A DNA stretch of 64,000 nucleotides from Acidobacteriaceae bacterium (GTDB lineage: Bacteria > Acidobacteriota > Terriglobia > Terriglobales > Acidobacteriaceae). The notes beneath the pieces were generated by a model. It was not told where the DNA came from. It searched no databases and saw only the letters and a list, made by a program, of their open reading frames with translations. The position numbers and the translations under genes are program-made. Shown here piece by piece: positions 1 to 7,918 of the stretch (positions within the stretch are counted from its first letter, which is position 1; every line of letters starts with the position of its first letter). The stretch covers positions 496,001 to 560,000 of the forward strand of contig PLCS01000008.1 in assembly GCA_003134855.1 (NCBI GenBank). The letters run 5' to 3'.

Positions 1-1817
1 CCGACAGCATCGCCGTTGGACCACAACTGCTGGGCAAGCGTTAGATTGATAATGACCACGCGCGGCGCGGCCTCATCGTCGTGCGTGGTAAAATCGCGGC
101 CCGCGACGACCCGCGTGCCCAGGGTTTGAAGAAAGGCATGATCGACTGACATGCAAGGAACCATCAGAAACTTCTGGATCTCGGTTGGCGCTTGACCCTC
201 AGGCCAAACGCCGGCGCGCTGACCGCCTCCAACATCGAAGGGCAGATGCGAGGCGAGGCTGGCGCTGGTGACGCCGGGCAGGGCGCGGAGCTTATCGAGC
301 AACTGCGTTTGAAATTGCCGGCTGCGCTCATCGCTGTAGCGTTGCAATGAAGGATCGATCGAAGCGAGAAAGATGTGGTCCGGGCGAAAGCCGAGATTGA
401 TCTGCGCGAGTTTTTGTACGCTGCGCGCGGCCAGCCCGGCGCAGATCAGCACTAAGCACGAGATGGCCACCTGGCCGATGACCAGCAGACTGCGCAGCCG
501 ATGGCGATTGGAGGCGATAGTTGGAGCGTTCTTCAGCAAAGGTAAAATCTCCAGCCGGGTCGCTTTCCATGCGGGCAGCAGTCCGGCAAGAATGCCGGCA
601 GCCAGCGACGCAACAAAGGTGAAGACAAACAAGCGCCAATCCGTGCCGGTGTTGGCCGGGGGCGCCATGTCGCCGGGAACGACCATCTTGCCGAGCAATG
701 GTGTGACGGCGATGGCGGCCATTGCGCCGATGGCTCCGGCAGCGAGAGCCAGCAGCGTGCTCTCGGCGAGCAACTGGCGCAGCAGCCGCCAGCGTGTGGC
801 GCCCAGAGCGCCGCGAATCGCCACTTCCCGCTCGCGATCGGCGGCGCGCGCATAGAGCAGATTGGCTATATTCGCCACCGTAATCGCCAGCACCAGCAGC
901 GCCAAAATCATCAGAGCGCCGGCAACCAGCGGCAGGAAGTTGGCCACGAAGGGCGTGGGCCGGCTCATCGATTCGCGGATCACAGCGGCCGAGGCGCCCT
1001 GCGGGTGATACGGGCCGTAATCCTTCATCAGGCGCGCCATCACAAGAGCAGCCGCTGCGCGAGCTTGCTCCAAGCTTGCGCCCTGCTGCAAGCGGCCCAT
1101 CATGAAGATCGATGTGTAGCCTCGATTAGTGAAGACTTCGTTGCCTCCGGGATTCATCAGCGGCAGCATCGAAATCGGCACGAATCCGCTCAGCGCCGTG
1201 CCCCAGGACGCGCCCACAAACTTGGGCTGCGTCACGCCCACCACGGTAAAGGGCAGGCCGTTGATCTTCACCAGTTGGCCGATGATATGCGGGTCGGCGG
1301 CAAAGCGATTCTTCCATGTATCGTAGGTGAGAACAATGATGGCATCCGCGCCCGCCGTGCGGCCCTCATTGGGCAGGAAGAGCCGCCCCATCATCGGCTG
1401 CGCGCCCAGCACCGTAAAGTAGTTGCCGCTGACCACGTGCACATAGGCTCTTTCGGCTGCCTCGCCCTGGCGGCTCATCTGGACTGCCGATTCCAGATAG
1501 GACATGATTCCGGAAAAAGCCTTCGCCATCTCTGGAAAATCATGGCTGCCTCCCTCGGCAGAGCGCTGAAAGTCCAGAAAGTCCGGATACGAAAAAGGAA
1601 ACATAAACGGCATCTGAGTGGTCCTCTGCGCGATCACCACCAGCCGTCCAGGATCCGCTGCCGGCAGTGGCCGCAGAAACAGGTCGTTAATCATAAAAAA
1701 GATGGTGGCGTTGACGGTCAGTCCCAGCGCCAGCGTGATGATGGCAACAGCCGTAAAGCCGGGGCTCTTGCGCAACTTACGAAATGCGAAGCGAAGGTCA
1801 TGAAGCAGCGTGTTCAT
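1..1817 (-). CDS. ABC transporter permease, MacB/FtsX type (C-terminus cut by window edge)
   Basis: The reading frame is open from ATG at 1817 to the window edge, about 605 codons, so the C-terminal part is missing. The N-terminus (MNTLLHDLRFAFRKLRKSPG) and the first membrane segment at about residues 19-40 are typical of MacB_PCD/FtsX permeases. A periplasmic domain, three membrane segments near residues 290-400 and a second N-terminal-like unit (RLRSLLVIGQVAI) follow, so the protein carries the two-unit layout of the large acidobacterial duplicated permeases. It starts 29 nt after the stop of the next permease and is the last visible gene of the HlyD-ATPase-permease-permease operon. It probably moves lipids, peptides or drugs across the inner membrane; the substrate cannot be read from sequence. 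Confidence 0.9.
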   Translation of the reverse strand, partial: MNTLLHDLRFAFRKLRKSPGFTAVAIITLALGLTVNATIFFMINDLFLRPLPAADPGRLVVIAQRTTQMPFMFPFSYPDFLDFQRSAEGGSHDFPEMAKAFSGIMSYLESAVQMSRQGEAAERAYVHVVSGNYFTVLGAQPMMGRLFLPNEGRTAGADAIIVLTYDTWKNRFAADPHIIGQLVKINGLPFTVVGVTQPKFVGASWGTALSGFVPISMLPLMNPGGNEVFTNRGYTSIFMMGRLQQGASLEQARAAAALVMARLMKDYGPYHPQGASAAVIRESMSRPTPFVANFLPLVAGALMILALLVLAITVANIANLLYARAADREREVAIRGALGATRWRLLRQLLAESTLLALAAGAIGAMAAIAVTPLLGKMVVPGDMAPPANTGTDWRLFVFTFVASLAAGILAGLLPAWKATRLEILPLLKNAPTIASNRHRLRSLLVIGQVAISCLVLICAGLAARSVQKLAQINLGFRPDHIFLASIDPSLQRYSDERSRQFQTQLLDKLRALPGVTSASLASHLPFDVGGGQRAGVWPEGQAPTEIQKFLMVPCMSVDHAFLQTLGTRVVAGRDFTTHDDEAAPRVVIINLTLAQQLWSNGDAV

Positions 1818-1846
1818 CGTTCTTTCTCCTCGAAGGTGCGAATACT

Positions 1847-4261
1847 CTATTCAGAGCGAAGCGCCTGCATGGGTTCAATGGAAGCGGCGCGGCGAGCGGG
1901 CAGCCAACTGGCAAAGAGGGACGCGCCCAGCAAAATGAGCGAGACACCGGCGATTGCGCCGTAATCTACCGTGCCGACGCCATACAAACCGCTATGCAGG
2001 AGGCGTCCAATGAAAAACGCTCCAACAAAGCCGATGCCGAGGCCAATGCAGGCAAGCACCAGCGCTTCCTTGAGAATGAGATTCACAACATTGCCTCGGC
2101 TGGCGCCGAGCGCCATGCGCAGGCCGATCTCGTGTTCACGCTGCGCCACGGTAAAGGCCATGACGCCGTAGATTCCGACAGCGGCGAGCAGCAGAGCGAT
2201 CAACGCGAAGCAGCCCATCAGCGTCATGATGAAGCGGTCACCGCCGAGATTTCGATTCCTGATTTCCGTGAGGGTGCGCGGCTCGGCGAGAGCAATCTGA
2301 GGATCGACGGAATGGACAGCGGCGGCGATACTGTGGAAGAGCAATGCCGGATCGCCGGCGGTGTGAACGCCGATGTTCGCGCCGGGCCAGGGACTCTGCG
2401 CAAAGGGAACGGCGATCACCGGAAAGTCATCGCGAAAACCGCCCGCGCGAACGTTGTTGAAGACACCGACAACCTGCCAGGAGATAGAGGGTCCAAGTTT
2501 GGTGACGCCGGGAATCAGCTCTTCCACATTGATGCGCTGCTGAAGGGGGTCTTTGCCGGCGAAGAATTTGTCGGCGAACCTCTTGTTGACCATGGCTACA
2601 TGCACCGAGGCGGCGGTGTCCTGATCGCTAAAGGCGCGCCCGCGCAGAACAGGGATGCTATAGGTATTGAAGTAGCCGGGGGTCACCATGTCAAAGCCTG
2701 CGACGGGCCGCTGCGAGGGGTCGGCAAAGTCCGGCTGGCCGGCGATGGTGAAGGGCATTCCGAAGTTCGTGCCTTCCAGCGGCAGTCCAGTGGAGACGGC
2801 CACATCCAAGACGCCGGGAACGGCCTTGATACTGGCAATCATCTGCTGTGTGTAGGTGTTGATGAGCGCCGGGGCTTTGGGGCGCGCGTCGGAGACGGGC
2901 AGTGAGAAGGTTTGGATGTTGATGGTGTTGGTTCCGAGATCGACATGGGTTAGGTTCCAGAAGCTGTGAATGGCGAGTCCGGCGCCGGTAAGCAGGGCCA
3001 GCGCCAAAGCGAATTCGCCAATGACAAGCAGGCGGCGAAGGCGGTGACGGCTCGCGCCGGTGCCGGAGCGGCCGCCTTCCTTCAGGGCTTCGGCGGGATC
3101 GACCCTTGTGGCCGTCCAGGCGGGAGCACAGCCAAAGAGCAGGCCCGAGAGCGTGGTCGCAGCCAGCGTGAAGAGCAGAACGGGGAGATTGAGTTGAAGC
3201 TCTGCCTCGGTTGGCAGCGTTCCCGGCGGCATTATGACTATAATTCCGCGCAACAGAGCCCATCCTAGGACAACTCCAAGTCCGCCGCCGATCAGAGCGA
3301 GGGTCAGATTCTCGGTGAGAAACTGCGCGAAGATGGCTCTGCGCGAGGCGCCGAGAGCGGTGCGGACAGCCACTTCTTTTTGGCGCGTAGTGCCTTTGGC
3401 CAGCAGCAAATTCGCCACGTTCACGCAGGCGATGAGCAGCACAAAACCAACCGCGCCGAGCAGTATCCACAAGGTTTGAATGCGCTCTTTGGGAAGAAAG
3501 TCGTTGTGCAGCGGCTCGATGATCGCACCCCAGCCTTTGTTGCTTTTTGGATTCGCTTGGGCAATGTTGGCTGTAACGGTGTCCATATTGGCCTGCGCCT
3601 GCTGGATGGTGACGCCCGGCTTGAGGCGGCCCATAGCAAGCAGCCAGTGAAAGTCGTGATTGAGTTGCTCGGGCTTGAATGCAAGGGGCACAATGAGCCA
3701 ACAATCGAGTTTGTCCGGCTGGCCTGCTGCGAGTACGCCAACGACAGTGTACGCAGTGCCGTCCATCTGGATGGTTTTCCCAACAATGTTGGGATCGGAG
3801 CCGAGGCGCTTCCACAGCTTGTGGAGCAGGATAACCTCATGATCCTTGCCGAGCGTACCTTCTTCGGGAAGAAAGTCGCGGCCATAAAGGAATTCACTGC
3901 CCAGCATGCGATACATACCCGGCGTGGTGGACTGGCCCTTGATATACTCCGGCTGATCTTTTGTAGCGAGGTTGAAGCTTCCGCCGGAGAAGGCATTGAT
4001 GTCCTGGAAGGCGGTGTTCTGGTTCTTCCAATCGACGAAGTCCTGCGCGGCAGTGCTGTTGCGGTCGCCCTGAATTTTGGACCACACCATAACCAGTTGG
4101 TCCGGCTGGGGGTAGGGCATGGGTGCAAGCAGCGTGGCATAGACTACGGTGAAGATGGCGGTGGTGGCGCCGATGCCCAAGGCGAGCGTGAGCACGGCGG
4201 TCAGCGTAAAGCCCAGCGACTTGCGCAACTGGCGCAGCGCGTATTTCATATCCCTCAGCAT
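1847..4261 (-). CDS. ABC transporter permease, duplicated MacB/FtsX type
   Basis: This complete 804-residue inner-membrane permease has a first transmembrane helix near residues 20-40 and a periplasmic MacB_PCD domain. An FtsX block follows (residues about 265-390), then a second helix-periplasmic domain-FtsX unit from about residue 405 to the end. The C-terminal helices include the typical REHEIGLRMALGASR loop. The two-unit build of about 800 residues matches the acidobacterial duplicated orphan permease family. Its ATG lies 2 nt downstream of the ATPase stop, which suggests translational coupling; an in-frame ATG four codons later (MKYALRQL) is an alternative start. The ATPase and the HlyD adaptor upstream suggest a tripartite-type exporter. 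The substrate is unknown. Confidence 0.92.
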   Translation of the reverse strand: MLRDMKYALRQLRKSLGFTLTAVLTLALGIGATTAIFTVVYATLLAPMPYPQPDQLVMVWSKIQGDRNSTAAQDFVDWKNQNTAFQDINAFSGGSFNLATKDQPEYIKGQSTTPGMYRMLGSEFLYGRDFLPEEGTLGKDHEVILLHKLWKRLGSDPNIVGKTIQMDGTAYTVVGVLAAGQPDKLDCWLIVPLAFKPEQLNHDFHWLLAMGRLKPGVTIQQAQANMDTVTANIAQANPKSNKGWGAIIEPLHNDFLPKERIQTLWILLGAVGFVLLIACVNVANLLLAKGTTRQKEVAVRTALGASRRAIFAQFLTENLTLALIGGGLGVVLGWALLRGIIVIMPPGTLPTEAELQLNLPVLLFTLAATTLSGLLFGCAPAWTATRVDPAEALKEGGRSGTGASRHRLRRLLVIGEFALALALLTGAGLAIHSFWNLTHVDLGTNTINIQTFSLPVSDARPKAPALINTYTQQMIASIKAVPGVLDVAVSTGLPLEGTNFGMPFTIAGQPDFADPSQRPVAGFDMVTPGYFNTYSIPVLRGRAFSDQDTAASVHVAMVNKRFADKFFAGKDPLQQRINVEELIPGVTKLGPSISWQVVGVFNNVRAGGFRDDFPVIAVPFAQSPWPGANIGVHTAGDPALLFHSIAAAVHSVDPQIALAEPRTLTEIRNRNLGGDRFIMTLMGCFALIALLLAAVGIYGVMAFTVAQREHEIGLRMALGASRGNVVNLILKEALVLACIGLGIGFVGAFFIGRLLHSGLYGVGTVDYGAIAGVSLILLGASLFASWLPARRAASIEPMQALRSE

Positions 4262-4263
4262 AG

Positions 4264-4986
4264 TTACGCCTCAGTTTCTTCTTCCAGTTTTTTCAATTCG
4301 GTTTCCGAAACAACCTTGCCGTCGAAGAGATGCACCTCGCGCTGGGCATGGCGGGCGAAGCGCGGATCGTGGGTGACCATGCAGATCGTCGAGCCTTCGC
4401 GGTGCAGGTCGGCCAGCAGGTGCATCACCGCCTCGCCGTTCTTCGAGTCGAGGTTGCCGGTAGGCTCGTCGGCCAGCAGGATCGACGGCGAACCGGCCAA
4501 TGCGCGCGCCACGGCGACGCGCTGCTGCTGGCCGCCGCTGAGTTGCGCGGGATAATGCCTCATGCGGTGCGCCATGTTAACGCGCTCCAGCGCTTCCTTC
4601 ACGCGCCGCTTGCGCTCGGCTGACGGCATCCCGGCGCGATAGGTGAGCGGCAGCTCGACATTCTCTTCGACGGTAAGATCACCGATGAGATTGAAGCTCT
4701 GAAAGATGAAGCCGATCTCCTGGTTGCGGATGCGCGAGCGGTCGCCGAAGCTGAGATTCTCGACGGGATTGCCGTTGAGAAGATACTTGCCTCCGGTGGG
4801 CGTGTCGAGCAGTCCCAGTATGGAGAGCAGCGTGGATTTGCCGCAGCCCGATGGACCGGACATTGCCACGTACTCGCCGCGCGAGATGGTGAGGTGTATG
4901 CCGGAGAGCGCGTGCGTCTCCACTTCGTCGGTGTAGAAGATCTTGGTCAGGTCTTCAATTTCAATCAGCGTTCCATTCGATGCCAT
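4264..4986 (-). CDS. ABC transporter ATP-binding protein, MacB/LolD type
   Basis: This 240-residue ATPase is the energy subunit for the two permeases downstream. Walker A is GPSGCGKST at residues 44-52. The Q-loop lies in FIFQSFNL, the signature is LSGGQQQR, Walker B with the following D-loop is ILLADEPTGNLDS, and the switch histidine is in MVTHD. The length and the TGNLDS sequence are typical of the LolD/MacB/FtsE group that serves FtsX-fold permeases. It lies in the operon between the HlyD adaptor gene (113 nt upstream) and the first permease (2 nt downstream). The gap to the adaptor contains heptanucleotide repeats. Confidence 0.96.
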   Translation of the reverse strand: MASNGTLIEIEDLTKIFYTDEVETHALSGIHLTISRGEYVAMSGPSGCGKSTLLSILGLLDTPTGGKYLLNGNPVENLSFGDRSRIRNQEIGFIFQSFNLIGDLTVEENVELPLTYRAGMPSAERKRRVKEALERVNMAHRMRHYPAQLSGGQQQRVAVARALAGSPSILLADEPTGNLDSKNGEAVMHLLADLHREGSTICMVTHDPRFARHAQREVHLFDGKVVSETELKKLEEETEA

Positions 4987-4998
4987 TCTGTCCCCCTC

Positions 4999-5096
4999 GT
5001 GAGTTGTGAGTTGTCAGTCGTCAGTCGTCAATGTTTACATCAGTTGGCCGTTGTTGCCGCTTTTGCTGACAACTGAAAACTGACGACTGACAACTG
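4999..5096. repeat. Two heptanucleotide tandem repeat arrays in opposite sense
   Basis: Positions 4999-5033 read as five degenerate 7-mers of the type GTCAGTC/GTGAGTT. Positions 5068-5096 read as four 7-mers of the type TGACAAC/TGACGAC, which is the inverse complement of the first array. They fill most of the gap between the adaptor and ATPase genes, so the transcript could fold back on itself here. Similar heptads occur at 19253, 37716 and 39398. Confidence 0.75.
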
Positions 5097-5099
5097 TTT

Positions 5100-6362
5100 T
5101 TACTCCAGGCTGATGCGATCCACATTGTCCCAGCGCGACATATCGGAGAGAATCACCGTGTCGCCCTCCTTCAATCCTTCAATGACCTGAATGCTGTTGA
5201 CCGATGCGCGGCCCACCTTGACAGGCACACGCGTTGCGCCCTTGCCGTCGGCGTCGATCTTGAAGAGGCTCAGCGTCGAGTTCTCGTTGCCCAGCGCCGG
5301 CCGGCCCACGTAAAGAACATCGGTCATGCGCTCCAGATCGATGGTTCCGTCCACGCTCAGGTCAGGCCGCGCGCCCTGCGGCAAAGGCCCTGTTAGTTCT
5401 ACGTCAACGGTGACGGTTCCGTTCTGCACGGCGGGATCGATACGCTGCACGCGGCCGGGAATCACGCCGTTGTGGGTATCAATGGAGGCGGGCTGGCCGA
5501 TCTGAATGTCGCGCGCCTGGGTCTCGGCAATCTTGAGCGAGGCCTTCAACTGGTCCGGCTGGACAACCTTGGCCAGCGTGATGCCGGGGGCAACGTGCTC
5601 GCCCACTTGGTGCGGCAGATCGACAAGGACGCCGCTGATGCCGGCGGTGACGTGCAGCGCGGCTAGTTGCTGCTGCTTGAGTTGATAAAGGGCGCGCGCC
5701 TGGTCCACCTTGGTTTGTTCCACTGCCAGTTGCGAGACGATCACCTTCTCGTTCATCGCGAGCCGGTCGTCTTCGATCTTGTTGCGCGTGGTCAGTTCGT
5801 CTGCCTTGCTCGCCGAGGACTTGTAGGTGAGGCCGGAGATGACGCCCAGATCGTAGAGCGCCTTGTCGGTCTGCGCCTGGAGCTTGGCTTGGCTGAAGTC
5901 CGCGCTTACGGTGGCCGCGCCGGCCTTCTGGGTCATCAGGTCGCTCTGCAACTTGATCTGGGTGTTGTGGTAGTCGCTCTCGGCGGCCTTCAACGCCAGG
6001 CTGGCGTTCATCGCCTCCTGATCAAGCTGCGGATAGGCCAGGTCCATAATGACGGTGCTGGGCTCGACGTGCGCGCCGGGCAAGACCAGAATGCGCGTCA
6101 CCGTAGCCTCGGTTTCAGCGGGGATCAGGCGCAGCTTGTCCTCGCGCGGGACCAGTGTTCCTGTAGACCCGCGCACCTGGCGGATCATCGGTCCGCGCTT
6201 GACCGTGTCCGGCCAGATGGTCGAGCGATCCACCGTGGGCGCAGCCGGCTTGAGCCGCAATACAACGACCACTCCCACCGCCAGGACAACCAGCGTGGCG
6301 GCGATATAGGCCGCAAGGCGGCGCTTTCTCTTCATCAACAAGTCTGGGCGAGCGATATCCAT
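5100..6362 (-). CDS. HlyD-family periplasmic adaptor subunit
   Basis: This 420-residue membrane-fusion protein has a short cytoplasmic N-terminus, one membrane anchor at about residues 17-37, then lipoyl/barrel segments and a long helical hairpin (about residues 130-240, rich in Lys, Gln and Ala). A second barrel half follows (ISGVLVDLPHQVGEHVAPG). In tripartite exporters such proteins bridge an inner-membrane ABC transporter to an outer-membrane channel. No TolC-like gene is visible in the window. It is the first gene of the operon. The start at 6362 gives MDIARPD; an ATG at 6335 is possible. No Shine-Dalgarno sequence is visible, and the sigma-54 promoter lies only about 13 nt upstream. Confidence 0.93.
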   Translation of the reverse strand: MDIARPDLLMKRKRRLAAYIAATLVVLAVGVVVVLRLKPAAPTVDRSTIWPDTVKRGPMIRQVRGSTGTLVPREDKLRLIPAETEATVTRILVLPGAHVEPSTVIMDLAYPQLDQEAMNASLALKAAESDYHNTQIKLQSDLMTQKAGAATVSADFSQAKLQAQTDKALYDLGVISGLTYKSSASKADELTTRNKIEDDRLAMNEKVIVSQLAVEQTKVDQARALYQLKQQQLAALHVTAGISGVLVDLPHQVGEHVAPGITLAKVVQPDQLKASLKIAETQARDIQIGQPASIDTHNGVIPGRVQRIDPAVQNGTVTVDVELTGPLPQGARPDLSVDGTIDLERMTDVLYVGRPALGNENSTLSLFKIDADGKGATRVPVKVGRASVNSIQVIEGLKEGDTVILSDMSRWDNVDRISLE

Positions 6363-6374
6363 ACCCAGAGATAG

Positions 6375-6391
6375 AGCAATTGCCGTGCCAG
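6375..6391 (-). promoter_or_regulatory. Sigma-54 (RpoN) promoter upstream of the HlyD-ABC operon
   Basis: On the minus strand the sequence CTGGCACGGCAATTGCT matches the -24/-12 consensus TGGCACG-N4-TTGCW at every defined position. Transcription would start about 12 nt after the -12 GC, near 6364, practically at the ATG of the adaptor gene. The operon would then need an enhancer-binding activator; none is encoded in the window. Confidence 0.7.
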
Positions 6392-6498
6392 ACGGAGATT
6401 GTTTTAGCTTATTGAAAACACTTTACTTAGCGCTGGCTGCTTGGCTGGAGACGTGCCCTGGAGTGGCCGTTTCTGGAATGCACTGTCCGATTATGAAC

Positions 6499-6520
6499 AG
6501 CCGGGACGTCCCTCCCGGCT
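6499..6520. repeat. Short palindrome between the YihY and HlyD genes
   Basis: An 8-bp stem (AGCCGGGA/TCCCGGCT) with a short loop lies in the 188-bp gap. No T-run follows. It may be a repetitive extragenic palindrome or a processing site. Nothing else was seen in the gap besides the sigma-54 promoter. Confidence 0.5.
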
Positions 6521-6550
6521 AAGCGCGAATTCAAGGTTGCTGGTTAACAG

Positions 6551-7438
6551 CTACAGACTTGAGCTATCCGGCTCCTGGCTTGCGGCGGCGGAAGCCTGTT
6601 CCTGACGTTCCCGAAAGAGGACGCCGTTCAACTCCGCCCCCAGCAGCGCGCTGAAAGAGGTGATGTAAAGCCAGATCAGCGTGGCGATGCCGGCGGCAAA
6701 AGAGCCGTAGAACATCGAGTAGTCGGCGATGCGCGTGACGTACCAGCCGAAGGCCAGCGTGGCCGGGAACCAGAGCAGCGTAGCGGCCAGCGCGCCCGGT
6801 CCCACCCAGGCCCAGTGCTCCTTGCGGCGGGTGCCGAAGTGATAGAGGGCGCCCAGGACGCTGACGCTGGTGACGAGCGCGATGGCCCATCGTGCCATGC
6901 GCCAGGAGAAGAGCACGACGTGGCGCAACTCGTGGCCGGCGTTCTCCATCATCCACGCCTCGAACTGACGGCCGAAGACCAGCACCAAGGTAGCCAGCGT
7001 CAGCGGAAGCAGCACGATGGGCACCAGCAGCAGGGCGCGCTTCCTCCGCTGCCAGAAGCCCCAGTTATCGCGCGGCTGCCGGTAGGCGCGGCGAAAGCCA
7101 TCCATCAGCGAGAGCATCAGGCCCAGAGCGGCAAAGACCGAGAGGACGGCGGCGGAGGCGATTAACTGCGTGGAGTAGAAGCGGCGGGTTTCCATCGCGG
7201 ATTGCAACAGGGACATCGAATCAGCGGGCAGGAATTGCTCGAAGGAGGCGCGAATCTCTCCCACCAGCGTGGTTCCCTCCGTCACGCGGGCCAGCAGCGC
7301 GGTGAAGACCACCAGCGCGGGAAAGAGCGCCAGCATCCCCGAATAGGCGGCCGCCTTGGCCGTGTTGAGCATATCGTGCTCAAGAGCCAGCCAGAGGGCT
7401 TCGCGGAAATGTCGTATCAACCGGGCCATACGCCTCAT
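6551..7438 (-). CDS. YihY/BrkB-family inner membrane protein
   Basis: About 295 residues with six predicted membrane segments. The family sequence starts at RHFREALWLALEHD and continues with AAAYSGMLALFPALVVFTALLA. The late segment GSFAAGIATLIWLYITSFSALLGAELNG is split here for reading as GSFAAGIATLIWLY plus ITSFSALLGAELNG and is the best conserved YihY_BrkB region. These proteins were once annotated as ribonuclease BN, but that assignment was wrong; their function is uncharacterised. I chose ATG 7438 (MRRMARL); ATG 7429 or the upstream ATG 7492 are possible. None has a strong Shine-Dalgarno sequence. It is a single gene, followed by a palindrome. Confidence 0.88.
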   Translation of the reverse strand: MRRMARLIRHFREALWLALEHDMLNTAKAAAYSGMLALFPALVVFTALLARVTEGTTLVGEIRASFEQFLPADSMSLLQSAMETRRFYSTQLIASAAVLSVFAALGLMLSLMDGFRRAYRQPRDNWGFWQRRKRALLLVPIVLLPLTLATLVLVFGRQFEAWMMENAGHELRHVVLFSWRMARWAIALVTSVSVLGALYHFGTRRKEHWAWVGPGALAATLLWFPATLAFGWYVTRIADYSMFYGSFAAGIATLIWLYITSFSALLGAELNGVLFRERQEQASAAASQEPDSSSL

Positions 7439-7570
7439 AGGCAAGAGTAGAGCATTTCGGCGGGCTGCGGCGAGAGGTCTTTGTGAACACACGGCAAGAG
7501 CCCTGAAGTTGCAGCCGCGTGAAACGATTTTGGGCGGAATGCACGAGTGCTGAATATAATCAGCAGCAGA

Positions 7571-7842
7571 TTAGGGCCTGTTCACACTACCCCGGTGGGC
7601 GGCGACGGGAGCCAATTTTTCTCAGATCGAGGAATGAGGAGTGACGGATACCGGGTGTATCCTGGCGACGATGGACGAAGAGCTGGGAAAAATTGGCCCC
7701 GTCCCTCGGGCTGCTGCGAAAATCCGGCCATACTTCATTCTCGCCCTCGACGGTGGACCCGCCACAGCCTTCGGGCTCGGCTTCGTCTGGCCGGATTTTC
7801 ACTAGCAGCGCCACCCGCCGGGGTAGTGTGAACAGGCCCTAA
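7571..7842. mobile_element. MITE-like element, 272 bp, with 34-bp terminal inverted repeats
   Basis: The two ends are inverted copies of 34 bp with two differences, beginning TTAGGGCCTGTTCACAC. The outermost TA on each side could be a target duplication. Inside are two further inverted repeats: 7604-7626 against 7683-7703 (CCAATTTTT/AAAAATTGG core) and about 7711-7730 against 7788-7808 (AAAATCCGGCCA/TGGCCGGATTTT). The element can fold into an outer stem with two hairpins. It encodes no recognisable protein. It lies between the YihY gene and the LamG gene. Confidence 0.8.
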
Positions 7843-7918
7843 ATTCGTCGTGGGCTACTCGCCCGTGCGTGAGTCGATGTGCGGCAGATCGTCTAGTATG
7901 CAACGAGAGGTGGAACGA

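Noticed and set aside
7547..7831. Open frames on both strands across the MITE-like element.
   Set aside because: They follow the inverted repeats, lack protein-like composition and resemble no family; the element explains the sequence better.
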